Source: Flavobacteriales bacterium (lineage in GTDB: Bacteria > Bacteroidota > Bacteroidia > Flavobacteriales_F > PHOS-HE28). From it: a DNA stretch of 64,000 bases. Below are positions 27,640-36,866 of the stretch, in pieces (position 1 is the first letter of the stretch; each line of letters opens with the position of its first letter). The DNA lies in assembly GCA_019638085.1 (NCBI GenBank), contig JAHBUL010000011.1:62001-126000 (forward strand), in the 5' to 3' direction. The notes under the pieces are model-generated. The model made no database searches. It had not been told where the DNA came from and saw only the letters and a program-made list of their open reading frames with translations. Both the position numbers and the translations under genes were made by a program.

Positions 27640-29973
27640 ATGTTCCACCTACTCGTGAGGCAGTTGCGGATCATCGCTATCCCACTTTTTCATGCACCCT
27701 TGCTGGCTCTCGCCCAGCCACCGCTGGCCACGCTGACCGGCCAAGTGGTGGATGCACGATCCTTCCAGCCCGTACCGGGGGCGGCGGTATTGCTCATCCC
27801 GGGCAACATCTCTTTGACCACCACAAGCGATAGCACCGGACATTTCCGCATCGCGGGAATACCAGTGGGGCATTACGCATTGAGGGTGGCGGCCGTGGGC
27901 TACGACACGTTGGAGATACCCGAGCTGTGGTTGCGCGCGGGTAAACAGGCCGAGCAACGTCTGGAGCTTTCACCTGCCGCGAGTGAATTGGGCGCCGTTA
28001 CCGTGAGTGCGATGGCCCGTGAGCAACCTGAGCGCATGGGGGTGCGGCCGTTCACGGTGGAGCAGAGCTTACGCTGGCCTGCCACTTTTTTCGATCCCGG
28101 CCGATTGGTGACCGCGTTACCCGGGGTGGTCAATGCCAACGACCAGGCCAATCATTTGATCATTCGCGGCAACTCGCCCAACGCCAATGCCTATACACTG
28201 GAAGGCCTGGAGATCGTGAACCCGAACCATACCGGCAACGCCGGCACCGCCAGCGACCTGCCCACGCTCAGCGGTGGCGGGGTGAACATGCTCAGCGCGC
28301 AGATGCTCGGCCCTTCGCAATTGCTCACCGGTGTGTTCCCCATGGACCGCGGCAATGCGCTTGGCGGGATCCTGGACATGAACCTGCGCAACGGCAGCAT
28401 GCACCAGCAGGAATGGACGGCACAGGCGGGCCTGCTCGGCATCGACCTCTCCACGGAAGGGCCGATCGGCAAAGGAGGGCGCTCCTCCTACTTGGCGAAT
28501 TACCGCTACTCCACCGTGGGCATTTTGGGAGCGCTGGGCGTGGACCTCGGCGATGAGGAGATCAACTTCCAGGACTTGGCCTTCCATGTAGCATTACCGT
28601 TGGGCAAACGCGGTGAGGCGCACCTCTTCGGCCTGGGCGGCAACAGCAGCAACGTCTTCGAGGCGGTGCATGACACCACGGAATGGGAGGTGGACAAGGA
28701 CAGCCGAAACATTGATTACTCCTCCAAGATGGGCGCTGCTGGTGGACGTGTCCGCATGCCGATCGGCGAAAGGACCAGTATCAGTGCAGCGGTGGCGATC
28801 TCCGCGAATGACCAGGAACGCACCGAGGACCGCCTGCTACCGGACTACAGCGTTGGCGGCCATACCAAGGCCACGCTCAGCGAGCGGAAGCTATCCGGCA
28901 TGGTGCAGCTGGATGGTGCCGTGGGTGCCCGGCTGCGCTACTCCATTGGTGGAAGTGGCTTGGAGCGGAGCCTTTCCGACACCCGGGATGACGAGATCAC
29001 CGGCTGGCTTCTTCGCCCTTGGCTGAACGCACGATGGAGCATAACGGACCGTCTGCAGGCTACCGTGGGTATTGGCCTCTCCTACTTCTCCTTCACGGAG
29101 GAAACCGTCGCGGAGCCGCGTGCATCGCTGCAATGGCGCATGAAGCGAGGCCGTGCGCTGGCCTTGGCCGCAGGGGTCAGATCCCAGTTGCCGCAATGGC
29201 AGTCGTTCAGTCCCGGTCTTCAAACATTCTTCGCGCAGGCTCCCATCGGCCTCACGCGCTCGCAGGATGTGGTGCTGGGATACGACCACCCGGTGAATGA
29301 GCGCGTGAAATTCCATGTGGAAACGTATTATCAATATCTAATGGATGTACCGGTATATGCCCTGGGGCAATTCCTGAGCTACGTCGATGGGTTCAGCATG
29401 GTGAACGTGTGGGACGAGTTCGTCTACCTTCCACTGATCTCCACCGGCACGGCCACCAACATGGGCGTGGAACTGAGCGTGGACCATCACTTTGCGAATG
29501 GTATTTTTTACCAGGTCAACACCTCGCTGTACAATAGCCAGTACATGGATGCTTCCTCAGGGGAGCACGACACCCGCTGGAACGGACAGTACATTTTCAA
29601 TCTCTTCGGAGGGAAGGAATTCAAGAAAGTAAAGGAGGACCGCGTGCGCACCTGGGGCGTGAGCGGGCGGTTGAATGTGATGGGCGGGATGCGTGAATCA
29701 CCGATCAATGTCCGCATGTCGGAAGCCATCGATGGCACCGTGTTCATGGGTCCGGAGTGGAGCGAGCAACTGGCTCCGTTCTATCGGATCGATCTGCGCG
29801 TGTACTTGAAGAAGGACCGTCAGGGCCATACGGGCATGTGGTCGTTGGACCTGCAGAATGTGACGAATGCACAGAATGAAGCGTTCCGGTATTACGACTC
29901 GCGCAAAGGAGAAGTGATCACCAAATACCAGCTTGGGATCATTCCGAACTTGAGTTATCGCATCGAGTTCTGA
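27640..29973 (+). CDS. TonB-dependent receptor with carboxypeptidase-like N-terminal domain
   Basis: A 777-residue outer-membrane receptor. After the signal peptide (ends near LALAQ) comes a CarboxypepD_reg-like domain at about 30-115 (LTGQVVDARSFQPVPGA). The plug domain (about 130-250) contains VNANDQANHLIIRGNSPNANA. The beta-barrel ends in LSYRIEF with a terminal Phe. The substrate is not visible in the sequence. The divergent MbnP-like gene set points to copper or a copper chelate. The 223-base gap upstream shows no clear promoter or operator. Confidence 0.9.
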   Translation: MFHLLVRQLRIIAIPLFHAPLLALAQPPLATLTGQVVDARSFQPVPGAAVLLIPGNISLTTTSDSTGHFRIAGIPVGHYALRVAAVGYDTLEIPELWLRAGKQAEQRLELSPAASELGAVTVSAMAREQPERMGVRPFTVEQSLRWPATFFDPGRLVTALPGVVNANDQANHLIIRGNSPNANAYTLEGLEIVNPNHTGNAGTASDLPTLSGGGVNMLSAQMLGPSQLLTGVFPMDRGNALGGILDMNLRNGSMHQQEWTAQAGLLGIDLSTEGPIGKGGRSSYLANYRYSTVGILGALGVDLGDEEINFQDLAFHVALPLGKRGEAHLFGLGGNSSNVFEAVHDTTEWEVDKDSRNIDYSSKMGAAGGRVRMPIGERTSISAAVAISANDQERTEDRLLPDYSVGGHTKATLSERKLSGMVQLDGAVGARLRYSIGGSGLERSLSDTRDDEITGWLLRPWLNARWSITDRLQATVGIGLSYFSFTEETVAEPRASLQWRMKRGRALALAAGVRSQLPQWQSFSPGLQTFFAQAPIGLTRSQDVVLGYDHPVNERVKFHVETYYQYLMDVPVYALGQFLSYVDGFSMVNVWDEFVYLPLISTGTATNMGVELSVDHHFANGIFYQVNTSLYNSQYMDASSGEHDTRWNGQYIFNLFGGKEFKKVKEDRVRTWGVSGRLNVMGGMRESPINVRMSEAIDGTVFMGPEWSEQLAPFYRIDLRVYLKKDRQGHTGMWSLDLQNVTNAQNEAFRYYDSRKGEVITKYQLGIIPNLSYRIEF

Positions 29974-29976
29974 ACT

Positions 29977-30038
29977 CCTTGGCACGGGAGCACGGCTATC
30001 TGCCGGAGGTTCCGTTCGGCCTAACTCCCGCGCCAAGG
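29977..30038. terminator. Long imperfect hairpin after the TonB receptor
   Basis: CCTTGGCACGGGAG pairs with CTCCCGCGCCAAGG at 13 of 14 positions around a 34-base loop. It starts 4 bases after the receptor stop. No T-run follows, so termination is inferred. Confidence 0.45.
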
Positions 30039-30064
30039 TTGGGCCATGGATCTTGTCAGTTCCA

Positions 30065-30073
30065 TTACTTTCG
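30065..30073 (+). promoter_or_regulatory. -7 element candidate for the TMEM220 gene
   Basis: TTACTTTCG, related to TAnnTTTG, 22 bases upstream of the ATG at 30096. Confidence 0.25.
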
Positions 30074-30095
30074 GGGTCCACCAATCCACGCTACC

Positions 30096-30458
30096 ATGAA
30101 GATCATATACCTCATCCTCTGCGTGATGTTCCTGGTCTTTGCCGGACTTCAGCTCAATGATCCGGATCCGATCCATTGGGTGCTCGCTTACCTGGCCATC
30201 GCCATCTCGTGTGCATTGGTCGCCTTTGGAAAGTATCCCAAGTGGTGGCTTTGGGGAGTTACCATCGTCTTCGGTGTGTGGATGCTGATCGCCTCACCGG
30301 CCTTCTTTCGCTGGGTACAAGAAGGTTTTCCGAACATCGCTGGCCAGATGGAGGACTCACGGCCGATCATTGAGGAGACGCGTGAATTCCTGGGCCTTCT
30401 CATCGCTTTCATTGTAATGCTCACGCTCGCACTGCCTAAGCGCACAGTGCGTTCCTGA
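30096..30458 (+). CDS. TMEM220-family small membrane protein
   Basis: A 120-residue protein with four hydrophobic segments. The start MKIIYLILCVMFLVFAGLQL followed by NDPDPIHW is the family's signature. Residues 99-113 form the last membrane segment, before a basic C-terminus. The function of the family is unknown. The start at 30096 is the natural one, since an upstream in-frame start would add a non-conserved 39 residues. It lies upstream of dps in the same direction. Confidence 0.85.
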   Translation: MKIIYLILCVMFLVFAGLQLNDPDPIHWVLAYLAIAISCALVAFGKYPKWWLWGVTIVFGVWMLIASPAFFRWVQEGFPNIAGQMEDSRPIIEETREFLGLLIAFIVMLTLALPKRTVRS

Positions 30459-30512
30459 TCGACCACGAACAAAAGTGCACCCTTATTGTTACATCCCAAA
30501 AAGACCCTATTC

Positions 30513-31049
30513 ATGGCAACCAAGAAAAAAACTTCTACCACCAAGAAAAAGAACCAGGTCAAGCCGAGCAATGGAAGTGTGCGCATGCATTCCCTCCGTT
30601 GGTCCACGAAGGAGCGCAAGCTTTTGGCCGATTCATTGAATGAGTTGCTGGCCAACTACGAGGTACACTACCAAAAGCTCCGCAACTACCACTGGAACGT
30701 CACCGGGGGTGATTTCTTCGATATCCACGAGAACCTCGAGGTGCAGTACACCCAATCGCAGATGAACATCGACCTCATTGCCGAGCGCGTCCGCGTGTTC
30801 CGTGAGCGTCCGTTGAGCACCTTCGCGGAATACCTCAAGGTGAGCAGCCTGAAGGAGGACGGCACGGTGCCGAGTTCCGAGAACATGGTGAAGAACCTGC
30901 TCGCCGATTACGTGGTGCTGGTGGACCACATGTACGAGACCGTGGAACTGGCGATGAAACTTTCCGATGCCGGTACCGAGCGCATGGTGAAGGCCTTCAT
31001 CGAGCAGATCGAAAAGCACCATTGGATGCTGGGGAGCTTCAACAAGTAG
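30513..31049 (+). CDS. dps: Dps ferritin-like DNA-protection protein
   Basis: Dps forms a 12-subunit shell that oxidises and stores iron and shields DNA in starvation. The ferroxidase segment is visible in LRNYHWNVTGGDFFDIHENLE. The 178-residue protein has a lysine-rich N-terminal tail (about residues 3-16, KKKTSTTKKK), which in Dps proteins binds DNA. The ATG at 30513 is preferred because the tail then begins MATKKKTS. A terminator-like hairpin follows at 31091. Confidence 0.93.
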   Translation: MATKKKTSTTKKKNQVKPSNGSVRMHSLRWSTKERKLLADSLNELLANYEVHYQKLRNYHWNVTGGDFFDIHENLEVQYTQSQMNIDLIAERVRVFRERPLSTFAEYLKVSSLKEDGTVPSSENMVKNLLADYVVLVDHMYETVELAMKLSDAGTERMVKAFIEQIEKHHWMLGSFNK

Positions 31050-31090
31050 GCTTCATTCCGGTACTTGGCAGTAGCCCGGTGCAAGTAATT

Positions 31091-31129
31091 GAAAGGGTGA
31101 GCGGGTGAGCGATCGCCACTCACCCTTTC
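31091..31129. terminator. Hairpin after dps
   Basis: GAAAGGGTGAG pairs perfectly with CTCACCCTTTC over 11 bases around a 17-base centre that also contains GCGATCGC. The likely role is to end dps before the DUF1800 gene. Confidence 0.6.
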
Positions 31130-31236
31130 ATCGTTCTGCTCATTTCACGCCCTCCTCTTCCCGTCGGATCAAACCTGCGGTCGTTGGCGATGTTCTAAAC
31201 GGAGAAAGTCTACCTTTCCGTACCAAGCCACACCGC

Positions 31237-32898
31237 ATGCCGCTACAACCATTCACTGGGACGTTCGGCAGTCCCGAGCTGCGCCACTTGCTTCGTCGCA
31301 CGCTTTTCGGTGCTAGCAATGCCGATGTCGCGCACTTCGCGGGCATGCCACTTGCGGATGTTGTGGACGAGTTGCTCACGTTCACGAATGACACCACTCC
31401 TCCGATCAAGGCCTATACCGCACCGGACGGCAACGATCTGCCGGACCCGTCGCTGATCGACCCGGACGTCCCCTTCGGCACCACATGGACCACGGTGGTG
31501 CGTGACCCTACCCTTCAGCCCAACCCTAACCCTCAGCGGCAGGCGAGCTTTCAACATTGGTGGACGGGACTCATGATCGGTCAGGCGCGGAACATCCGGG
31601 AAAAGATGGTGCTGTTCTGGCATACCAATTTGGCCACACAGGCATCGGTGGTGCAGCTTGCCGAGCCGCTCTATGCAATGAACCAATTGCTGCGCGACCA
31701 ATGCCTGGGGAACTTCCGCAGCATGATGTACGACGTGACGGTGGATGCCGCAATGCTGATCTACCTCAATGGATACCTCAACACCAACGCGGCCCCTGAC
31801 GAGAACTACGGACGCGAGCTGATGGAACTCTTCACCTTGGGTGAAGGCACGGGATATACCGAGGAGGACGTCCACACGGCCGGGCGTGTGCTTACCGGCT
31901 GGACCGTACAACTACAGAACGGCGGCACGCCTATCCTTCCCACCGTGGCTTATTACCCATTTCTCCACGATGCCACGAACAAGCAGTTCTCGGCATTTTT
32001 CAATAACACGGTGATCCAAGGCCAAGGCGGTCCGGGTGGCGGCACTACCGAGATCAACGCGTTACTGGACATGATCTTTGCCAAGGAGGAGGTGAGCCTG
32101 CACATGGCACGAAAGCTCTACCACTTCTTCGTCCATGGCGAGATCACGGACACGGTGGAGACGGATGTGATCGAGCCGTTGGCGCAGATCTTCCGCGACA
32201 ATGCATCCGCGCCGGACCAAATGCGTATCGTGCTCCAAGCGCTGCTCACCAGTGATCATTTCTTCAGCATGGACATGCGCGCCTGCATGATCTCCAGCCC
32301 TGCGGACTTCATCATCGGCACCTTGCGCGAGTTGGAAATGCCCATGCCGGACGCGACGCAATTCGAGGCGCAATACCACATCTGGAAGGACATCTTCGGC
32401 CTGCTGTACATCACCGGGCAGGGCATCAGTGAACCACCGAACGTGGCCGGATGGGTCGCCTACTATCAGGGGCCGCTTTATGATGGGATATGGATGGATA
32501 CCGGCTCCTACGTCTACCGTTTGTACACGTACCAGGTCCTTTCCTACGTCGGTCTCTCCACGCCGAACAACCTCTTCCAACCGGCAAGTCAGGGCCTTCA
32601 GTTCAAGGTCGACTTCATGGCGCTCACGCAGCAGTTCACCACACCGGAAGACCCGAACGCCTTGGTGGCGCAAGCGGCGGACCTGTTGTTCAAGGTGGAC
32701 GTTTCGCAGCAGGTGAAGGATCAGTTGAAGACCAACTACCTGCTCTTCGGGCAACAGGCCGATCACTATTGGACAGATGCCTACCTGATCTACCTGGCGG
32801 ACCCGAATACGCCCAACACCACGGCACAGCTCGTCCCCACGCTGTTGCTCGGACTCTTTCTGGATATGCAAGGGGCCGCCGAACATCAACTCGTGTAA
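31237..32898 (+). CDS. DUF1800 family protein
   Basis: A 553-residue protein of the DUF1800 family. Family pattern: LRHLLRRTLFGAS at the start, REKMVLFWHTNLAT, YGRELMELFTLGEG, YTEEDVHTAGRVLTGWT and ISEPPNVAGW. Its function is unknown; in many bacteria it is paired with a DUF1501 protein. Here the DUF1501 gene starts 12 bases downstream. I chose the ATG at 31237 because the family homology begins immediately after it. No clear signal peptide is visible. Confidence 0.9.
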   Translation: MPLQPFTGTFGSPELRHLLRRTLFGASNADVAHFAGMPLADVVDELLTFTNDTTPPIKAYTAPDGNDLPDPSLIDPDVPFGTTWTTVVRDPTLQPNPNPQRQASFQHWWTGLMIGQARNIREKMVLFWHTNLATQASVVQLAEPLYAMNQLLRDQCLGNFRSMMYDVTVDAAMLIYLNGYLNTNAAPDENYGRELMELFTLGEGTGYTEEDVHTAGRVLTGWTVQLQNGGTPILPTVAYYPFLHDATNKQFSAFFNNTVIQGQGGPGGGTTEINALLDMIFAKEEVSLHMARKLYHFFVHGEITDTVETDVIEPLAQIFRDNASAPDQMRIVLQALLTSDHFFSMDMRACMISSPADFIIGTLRELEMPMPDATQFEAQYHIWKDIFGLLYITGQGISEPPNVAGWVAYYQGPLYDGIWMDTGSYVYRLYTYQVLSYVGLSTPNNLFQPASQGLQFKVDFMALTQQFTTPEDPNALVAQAADLLFKVDVSQQVKDQLKTNYLLFGQQADHYWTDAYLIYLADPNTPNTTAQLVPTLLLGLFLDMQGAAEHQLV

Positions 32899-32910
32899 CG
32901 CCACCGCACC

Positions 32911-34497
32911 ATGGACAGAAGGGAATTCATCCGGAGCACAACACTGGCGACGCTGGGCGGCTTCGCATTGCGGGGCATGATCAGCCCGCTTTTTGCGCCG
33001 CTGCTGGCAGCTGGGGTAGAGGAAGACCGCGTGCTCGTAATGGTACAGCTCTATGGCGGGAATGACGGCCTGAACACGGTGATCCCGCTCGATCAATATC
33101 CGCTCCTGTCGCAGTTCCGGAACAACATCCTCATACCTGAATCCCAGGTACTCGGCCTTTCCGGATCGGGCGGTGCCACAGGACTACATCCTTCGCTCAC
33201 AGGGCTGCAGGACCTGTGGAACGATGGGAAGCTTTCGATCGTGCAAGGCGTGAGCTATCCCGATCCGAGCTACTCGCACTTCCGCGCCACGGACATCTGG
33301 GAGACCGGCTCCCACTCCGACCAGGTCCTGGAATCCGGCTGGGTGGCCCGATACCTCAACAATGAATTCCCGAACTATCCCGCCGGTTTCCCCAACGCGA
33401 CCATGCCGGATCCCTTGGCCATCCGTGTGGGTGGCCCCATCACGGTGGGCCTACAGAACATCGGTGTGAGCATGGGCGTGGCGATCAACAACACCGACGA
33501 TCCGCTCAACCTCACCGGCAACCTGTACGTGGACCCCATCACTCCGGATTGTCGCGGAGAAAAGCTCGAATATGTCCGCACCGTGCAACGGCAGACCGAC
33601 CAGTATGGCGATGTGATCAACGCCGCTGCCGTGCAAGGCTGCAACCAAAGCACTCTCTACCCCACCGGCAACGAACCCGGAGCTAAACTTGCACAGGCGT
33701 TGAAGATCGTGGCGCAACTGATCTGCGGCGGTTTGAAGACCCGCGTCTACTGGGTCAGCTTGAACGGCTTCGACACCCATGCTCAGCAGACCGACGCCGC
33801 CGACCATACGGTCGGTGTACATGCCAACCTGTTGCAAGGGGTCAGCGATTCCATCCGTGCGTTCCAGGACGACCTGCACCTGCTGAACCTCGAGGACCGC
33901 GTGATCGGCATGACCTTCTCCGAGTTCGGCAGACGCATCACCAGCAATGGTTCCGGCGGCACGGACCATGGTTCGGCTGAACCGATATTCATGTTCGGCA
34001 CGCAAGTGGTCCCCGGTCTACTGGGCGAGAATCCCCAGATCGACCCGAACACCACGTACAACACGAACCTACCGATGCAGTACGACTTCCGTAGCGTGTA
34101 TGCCTCGGTGTTGAAGGACTGGTTCTGTATACCGCAAAGCGAGATCGACCAAGTGTTGATGGACTTTTACCAACCGCTCACATTGGTCGACCCTGCGGGC
34201 TGCCTCAGTGCCGGCCTTCATGAGTTGAACCAAGGCTCAGGAAATTCGCTTTTGGATATTCTGCCGAACCCGTTCACGGAAAGCACCACCGTACGGTTCT
34301 CCAGCACAGGAGGCCGCATCATCCTTCAGGTGTTCAATGAGGAAGGGCGGACCGTGAAGATCCTCGTGAACCGGGACATGACCGCAGGCACGCACACCAT
34401 CACTTGTGACCTCGGCAACATGCCAGCAGGCATTTACTATTGCCGCTTGCAGAACGAGGCCCGACAGCAGGTGAAGAGCATGTTGAAGATGCGTTGA
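32911..34497 (+). CDS. DUF1501 protein with Tat-like signal and T9SS type A sorting domain
   Basis: A 528-residue DUF1501 (sulfatase-like fold) protein. The N-terminus MDRREFIRSTTLATLGGF is a twin-arginine-type signal. The main domain contains QLYGGNDGLNTVIPLDQY, HFRATDIWETGS, LNGFDTHAQQ and FSEFGRRITSNGSGGTDHG. The last 75 residues (ILPNPFTESTTVRF to MLKMR) are a T9SS type A sorting domain, so the protein is predicted to cross the outer membrane and attach to the surface. It is the partner of the DUF1800 gene. Export by Tat and then T9SS is an inference. Confidence 0.9.
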   Translation: MDRREFIRSTTLATLGGFALRGMISPLFAPLLAAGVEEDRVLVMVQLYGGNDGLNTVIPLDQYPLLSQFRNNILIPESQVLGLSGSGGATGLHPSLTGLQDLWNDGKLSIVQGVSYPDPSYSHFRATDIWETGSHSDQVLESGWVARYLNNEFPNYPAGFPNATMPDPLAIRVGGPITVGLQNIGVSMGVAINNTDDPLNLTGNLYVDPITPDCRGEKLEYVRTVQRQTDQYGDVINAAAVQGCNQSTLYPTGNEPGAKLAQALKIVAQLICGGLKTRVYWVSLNGFDTHAQQTDAADHTVGVHANLLQGVSDSIRAFQDDLHLLNLEDRVIGMTFSEFGRRITSNGSGGTDHGSAEPIFMFGTQVVPGLLGENPQIDPNTTYNTNLPMQYDFRSVYASVLKDWFCIPQSEIDQVLMDFYQPLTLVDPAGCLSAGLHELNQGSGNSLLDILPNPFTESTTVRFSSTGGRIILQVFNEEGRTVKILVNRDMTAGTHTITCDLGNMPAGIYYCRLQNEARQQVKSMLKMR

Positions 34498-34507
34498 GAT
34501 CACCCTT

Positions 34508-34552
34508 GGTCGGTGAGAACGTCAGGAATAGCCTGTTCCTGATCGACCGACC
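34508..34552. terminator. Nested hairpin after the DUF1800/DUF1501 pair
   Basis: Inner stem TCAGGAA/TTCCTGA (7 bases, loop TAGCCTG) inside an outer stem GGTCGGT/ACCGACC. Begins 10 bases after the stop codon. Confidence 0.55.
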
Positions 34553-34634
34553 CCACTGTTCGCATCATCCTGATCGACTTCAGCATTGGATGTTTCCATC
34601 CTCCGGCCCCATCTTTGTGATCCACTCCATCACC

Positions 34635-35024
34635 ATGAGAACCAAGCACATCCTACTCGCTCTTGCGCTGGCCTTCATCACTTCCGCGACATTCGCCCAA
34701 AAGGCCATTTACAGCTATGCCATCGGTAATTGGCGCAATGGTCCTACTGTGGAGTTCTCCCCGCTTTTCGAGACCACGGAAATGTATACGGCGCCTCAGT
34801 TGATCCAATGGGTGCGGGAGCAGTGGCCTGCATCCTTCACGGACACCACGGACATCGATGTGCTCTTTTTTACGGATATCGAAGGCGGCCAAGAGAACCG
34901 GCAAACGCTGAAGGCGAAATACGGCATGCGGAAGCTGCCGGTGAACATGATCGAGGTGGATCCCATGCCGAAGACGCCAGCTGCGCCGCCACGGAAAGCT
35001 TCCGCTACGGGCGAACCACGATAA
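34635..35024 (+). CDS. Small secreted protein of unknown function
   Basis: A 129-residue protein with a Sec signal peptide (MRTKHILLALALAFITSATFAQ). The mature part has no recognised domain. It contains NWRNGPTVEFSP and FFTDIEGGQENRQTLK, and ends in a proline/alanine-rich stretch. CATCTTTG lies 17 bases upstream of the ATG as a possible -7 element. Its last 20 bases overlap the convergent protease gene. Confidence 0.65.
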   Translation: MRTKHILLALALAFITSATFAQKAIYSYAIGNWRNGPTVEFSPLFETTEMYTAPQLIQWVREQWPASFTDTTDIDVLFFTDIEGGQENRQTLKAKYGMRKLPVNMIEVDPMPKTPAAPPRKASATGEPR

Positions 35025-36660
35025 GCGGCGCAGTGCCGATCACTTTTTCCTCTGCTACCAAACGCAGTACGTAGGCACCACCATCCAATGTCGTGGTGTC
35101 CAAGCGATGGCTGGTTGCGCTACCCACCGCCACGTTAGCGACAAGCCTGCCCCCCATATCATGCACTTCCAATGAACCGTAGTGTCGGGCTATCTGAGGG
35201 ATGTTGATCAGGGCCTCATCCGTGGTCGGGTTCGGAAATACCTCCAGTCGCTGGACCGTATTGCTCAGCTCGTTGATCCCGATGCTGGCACCGCAGGGAT
35301 CGTAGCTCCCGTTCAAAGTGAGCGTCCCGGTGCTTTGAGGATCCAGCCATGCCTTCAAGCGCGTACTTGCTGGCCCCGGGTTGCTCTGCCAGTGGTAACT
35401 GACCTTGCCGAAATAGTCGGGGTAGTTGGTGTTCGTACATGATGAACCTCCTCCGGTGAGCGTGCCGATGATACGGTGGGAGCTGTTGAACAGCGGAGAA
35501 CCCGAGGAACCACCCTCGGTAACTCCATATCCGTTCGCGGTGGCCGACCAATAAACGCGCCAGTGGGTATTGGGCACGCCTCCCCAGCTCATACTACTGG
35601 TATTCCCATTGAATGTACTGATCTTCTTCCGATCCCCACTGGGATGATGGATACAGACCCCGCCGGAGCTACCCGTACCGGTGGCATCCCAACCGGCCCA
35701 ATAAGGATGGTAGCTGGTCGGGATCACAGCATTGTTGGCCTCCAATAACAAGAAGTCCGAGCCACTGTCACCTCCTCCATCATTACTTGATCCGCGCTTG
35801 GTGCAGCCCACTACCACATGGCTCGATGTTGAGCCTCCCGAGCCGCAACCGGATCTTTCGTAGTTGAAATAGAATTTCCATTGATTGAAATCGGATGCGG
35901 AGGTACCGTCGCCACAGTGCTGGGCCGTTAGGAAGTAGGGCTTGCAATCCTGCGCCACATTGTTCACCAAGGCACCGCTGCACCAATAGCCCAGACCACT
36001 ATCCACGATCCCGATACGCACCGCTGCATCCCGCTGCTCGGTCCAAGCTGATCCTTCACTGCAGTTCACGTCCACTTGGCAGGGGCCGGAGGCATCCATG
36101 AAATCCTCCACATTGCGATAGGCATGCCCGATCGAAGCGACGTAAAGATGTCCGAGACCTACTACAGCCGCTGGTTCATGGTATTCCACAATACACGCTT
36201 CGCCGGGGATCAAGCTGGTTGCGAATCTTCCATCGTCACTGTTGTTGAAGGCCGTAAAGCCCCCGATGACCTGCGCGCCATCTTCTCCGTACACATACAG
36301 GGAGGCATTATCAGGCATAAGGAAATCCGTGAAGTAGAGCTCTGTTGCCAATGCTCCATCACTGATCACCCGGAGACGCCAGATGCGGTCACCATTGGGA
36401 AGATCGGTCCAAAGGCCCGCATCACCCGGCCCGGCATTCACTGGTAGCAAACGTGAATAAGCAGGTATAAGACCAGCGGCTTCGCGAGCGGCATCCTCGG
36501 CCGCCACGGCGAGGGCATCAAAAGGCCCGGCATGGATGGTCGGTACTTCCTGCAGGTCGAGTCCGGCCCGCAGCCCGTAAGGTTTTCCACCAGTGGAGAT
36601 CTGTGCGAACAAGGAAAATGAGAACGTAGCAAAGGCGAGGATGGTAATATTCCGGATCAT
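35005..36660 (-). CDS. Lysyl-endopeptidase-like S1 serine protease, T9SS type A cargo
   Basis: A 551-residue secreted protease. After the signal peptide (ends SLFAQ, residue 20) comes a pro-region to about 190. The trypsin-fold domain has the catalytic triad H248 in FLTAQHCGDG, D302 in SDFLLLE and S386 in TEGGSSGSPLF. The pattern is closest to lysyl endopeptidase (Achromobacter protease I type). The C-terminus is a T9SS type A sorting domain (LEVFPNPTTDEALI). It is expected at the cell surface or in the medium. The start at 36660 is preferred because residues before it do not form a signal. The gene is divergent from pbpC. Confidence 0.88.
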   Translation of the reverse strand: MIRNITILAFATFSFSLFAQISTGGKPYGLRAGLDLQEVPTIHAGPFDALAVAAEDAAREAAGLIPAYSRLLPVNAGPGDAGLWTDLPNGDRIWRLRVISDGALATELYFTDFLMPDNASLYVYGEDGAQVIGGFTAFNNSDDGRFATSLIPGEACIVEYHEPAAVVGLGHLYVASIGHAYRNVEDFMDASGPCQVDVNCSEGSAWTEQRDAAVRIGIVDSGLGYWCSGALVNNVAQDCKPYFLTAQHCGDGTSASDFNQWKFYFNYERSGCGSGGSTSSHVVVGCTKRGSSNDGGGDSGSDFLLLEANNAVIPTSYHPYWAGWDATGTGSSGGVCIHHPSGDRKKISTFNGNTSSMSWGGVPNTHWRVYWSATANGYGVTEGGSSGSPLFNSSHRIIGTLTGGGSSCTNTNYPDYFGKVSYHWQSNPGPASTRLKAWLDPQSTGTLTLNGSYDPCGASIGINELSNTVQRLEVFPNPTTDEALINIPQIARHYGSLEVHDMGGRLVANVAVGSATSHRLDTTTLDGGAYVLRLVAEEKVIGTAPLIVVRP

Positions 36661-36866
36661 GAATGGAATGATGTTGGGGTGTGAAAGTACTCCCGATGGA
36701 AATGATGGACTGAAATGAAACACTGCATTCCTGCACTCCTTGAGGACGCGCACGGTGCGTGCCGGAAAAGCCAGGGACCGCAAGCTTCGCATAACCTCGG
36801 AAGGGACCATCCGCTCCTGCTTCATCTTTGCCACAGCATGCATGTACCACAGCCCGACCTTTCTCC

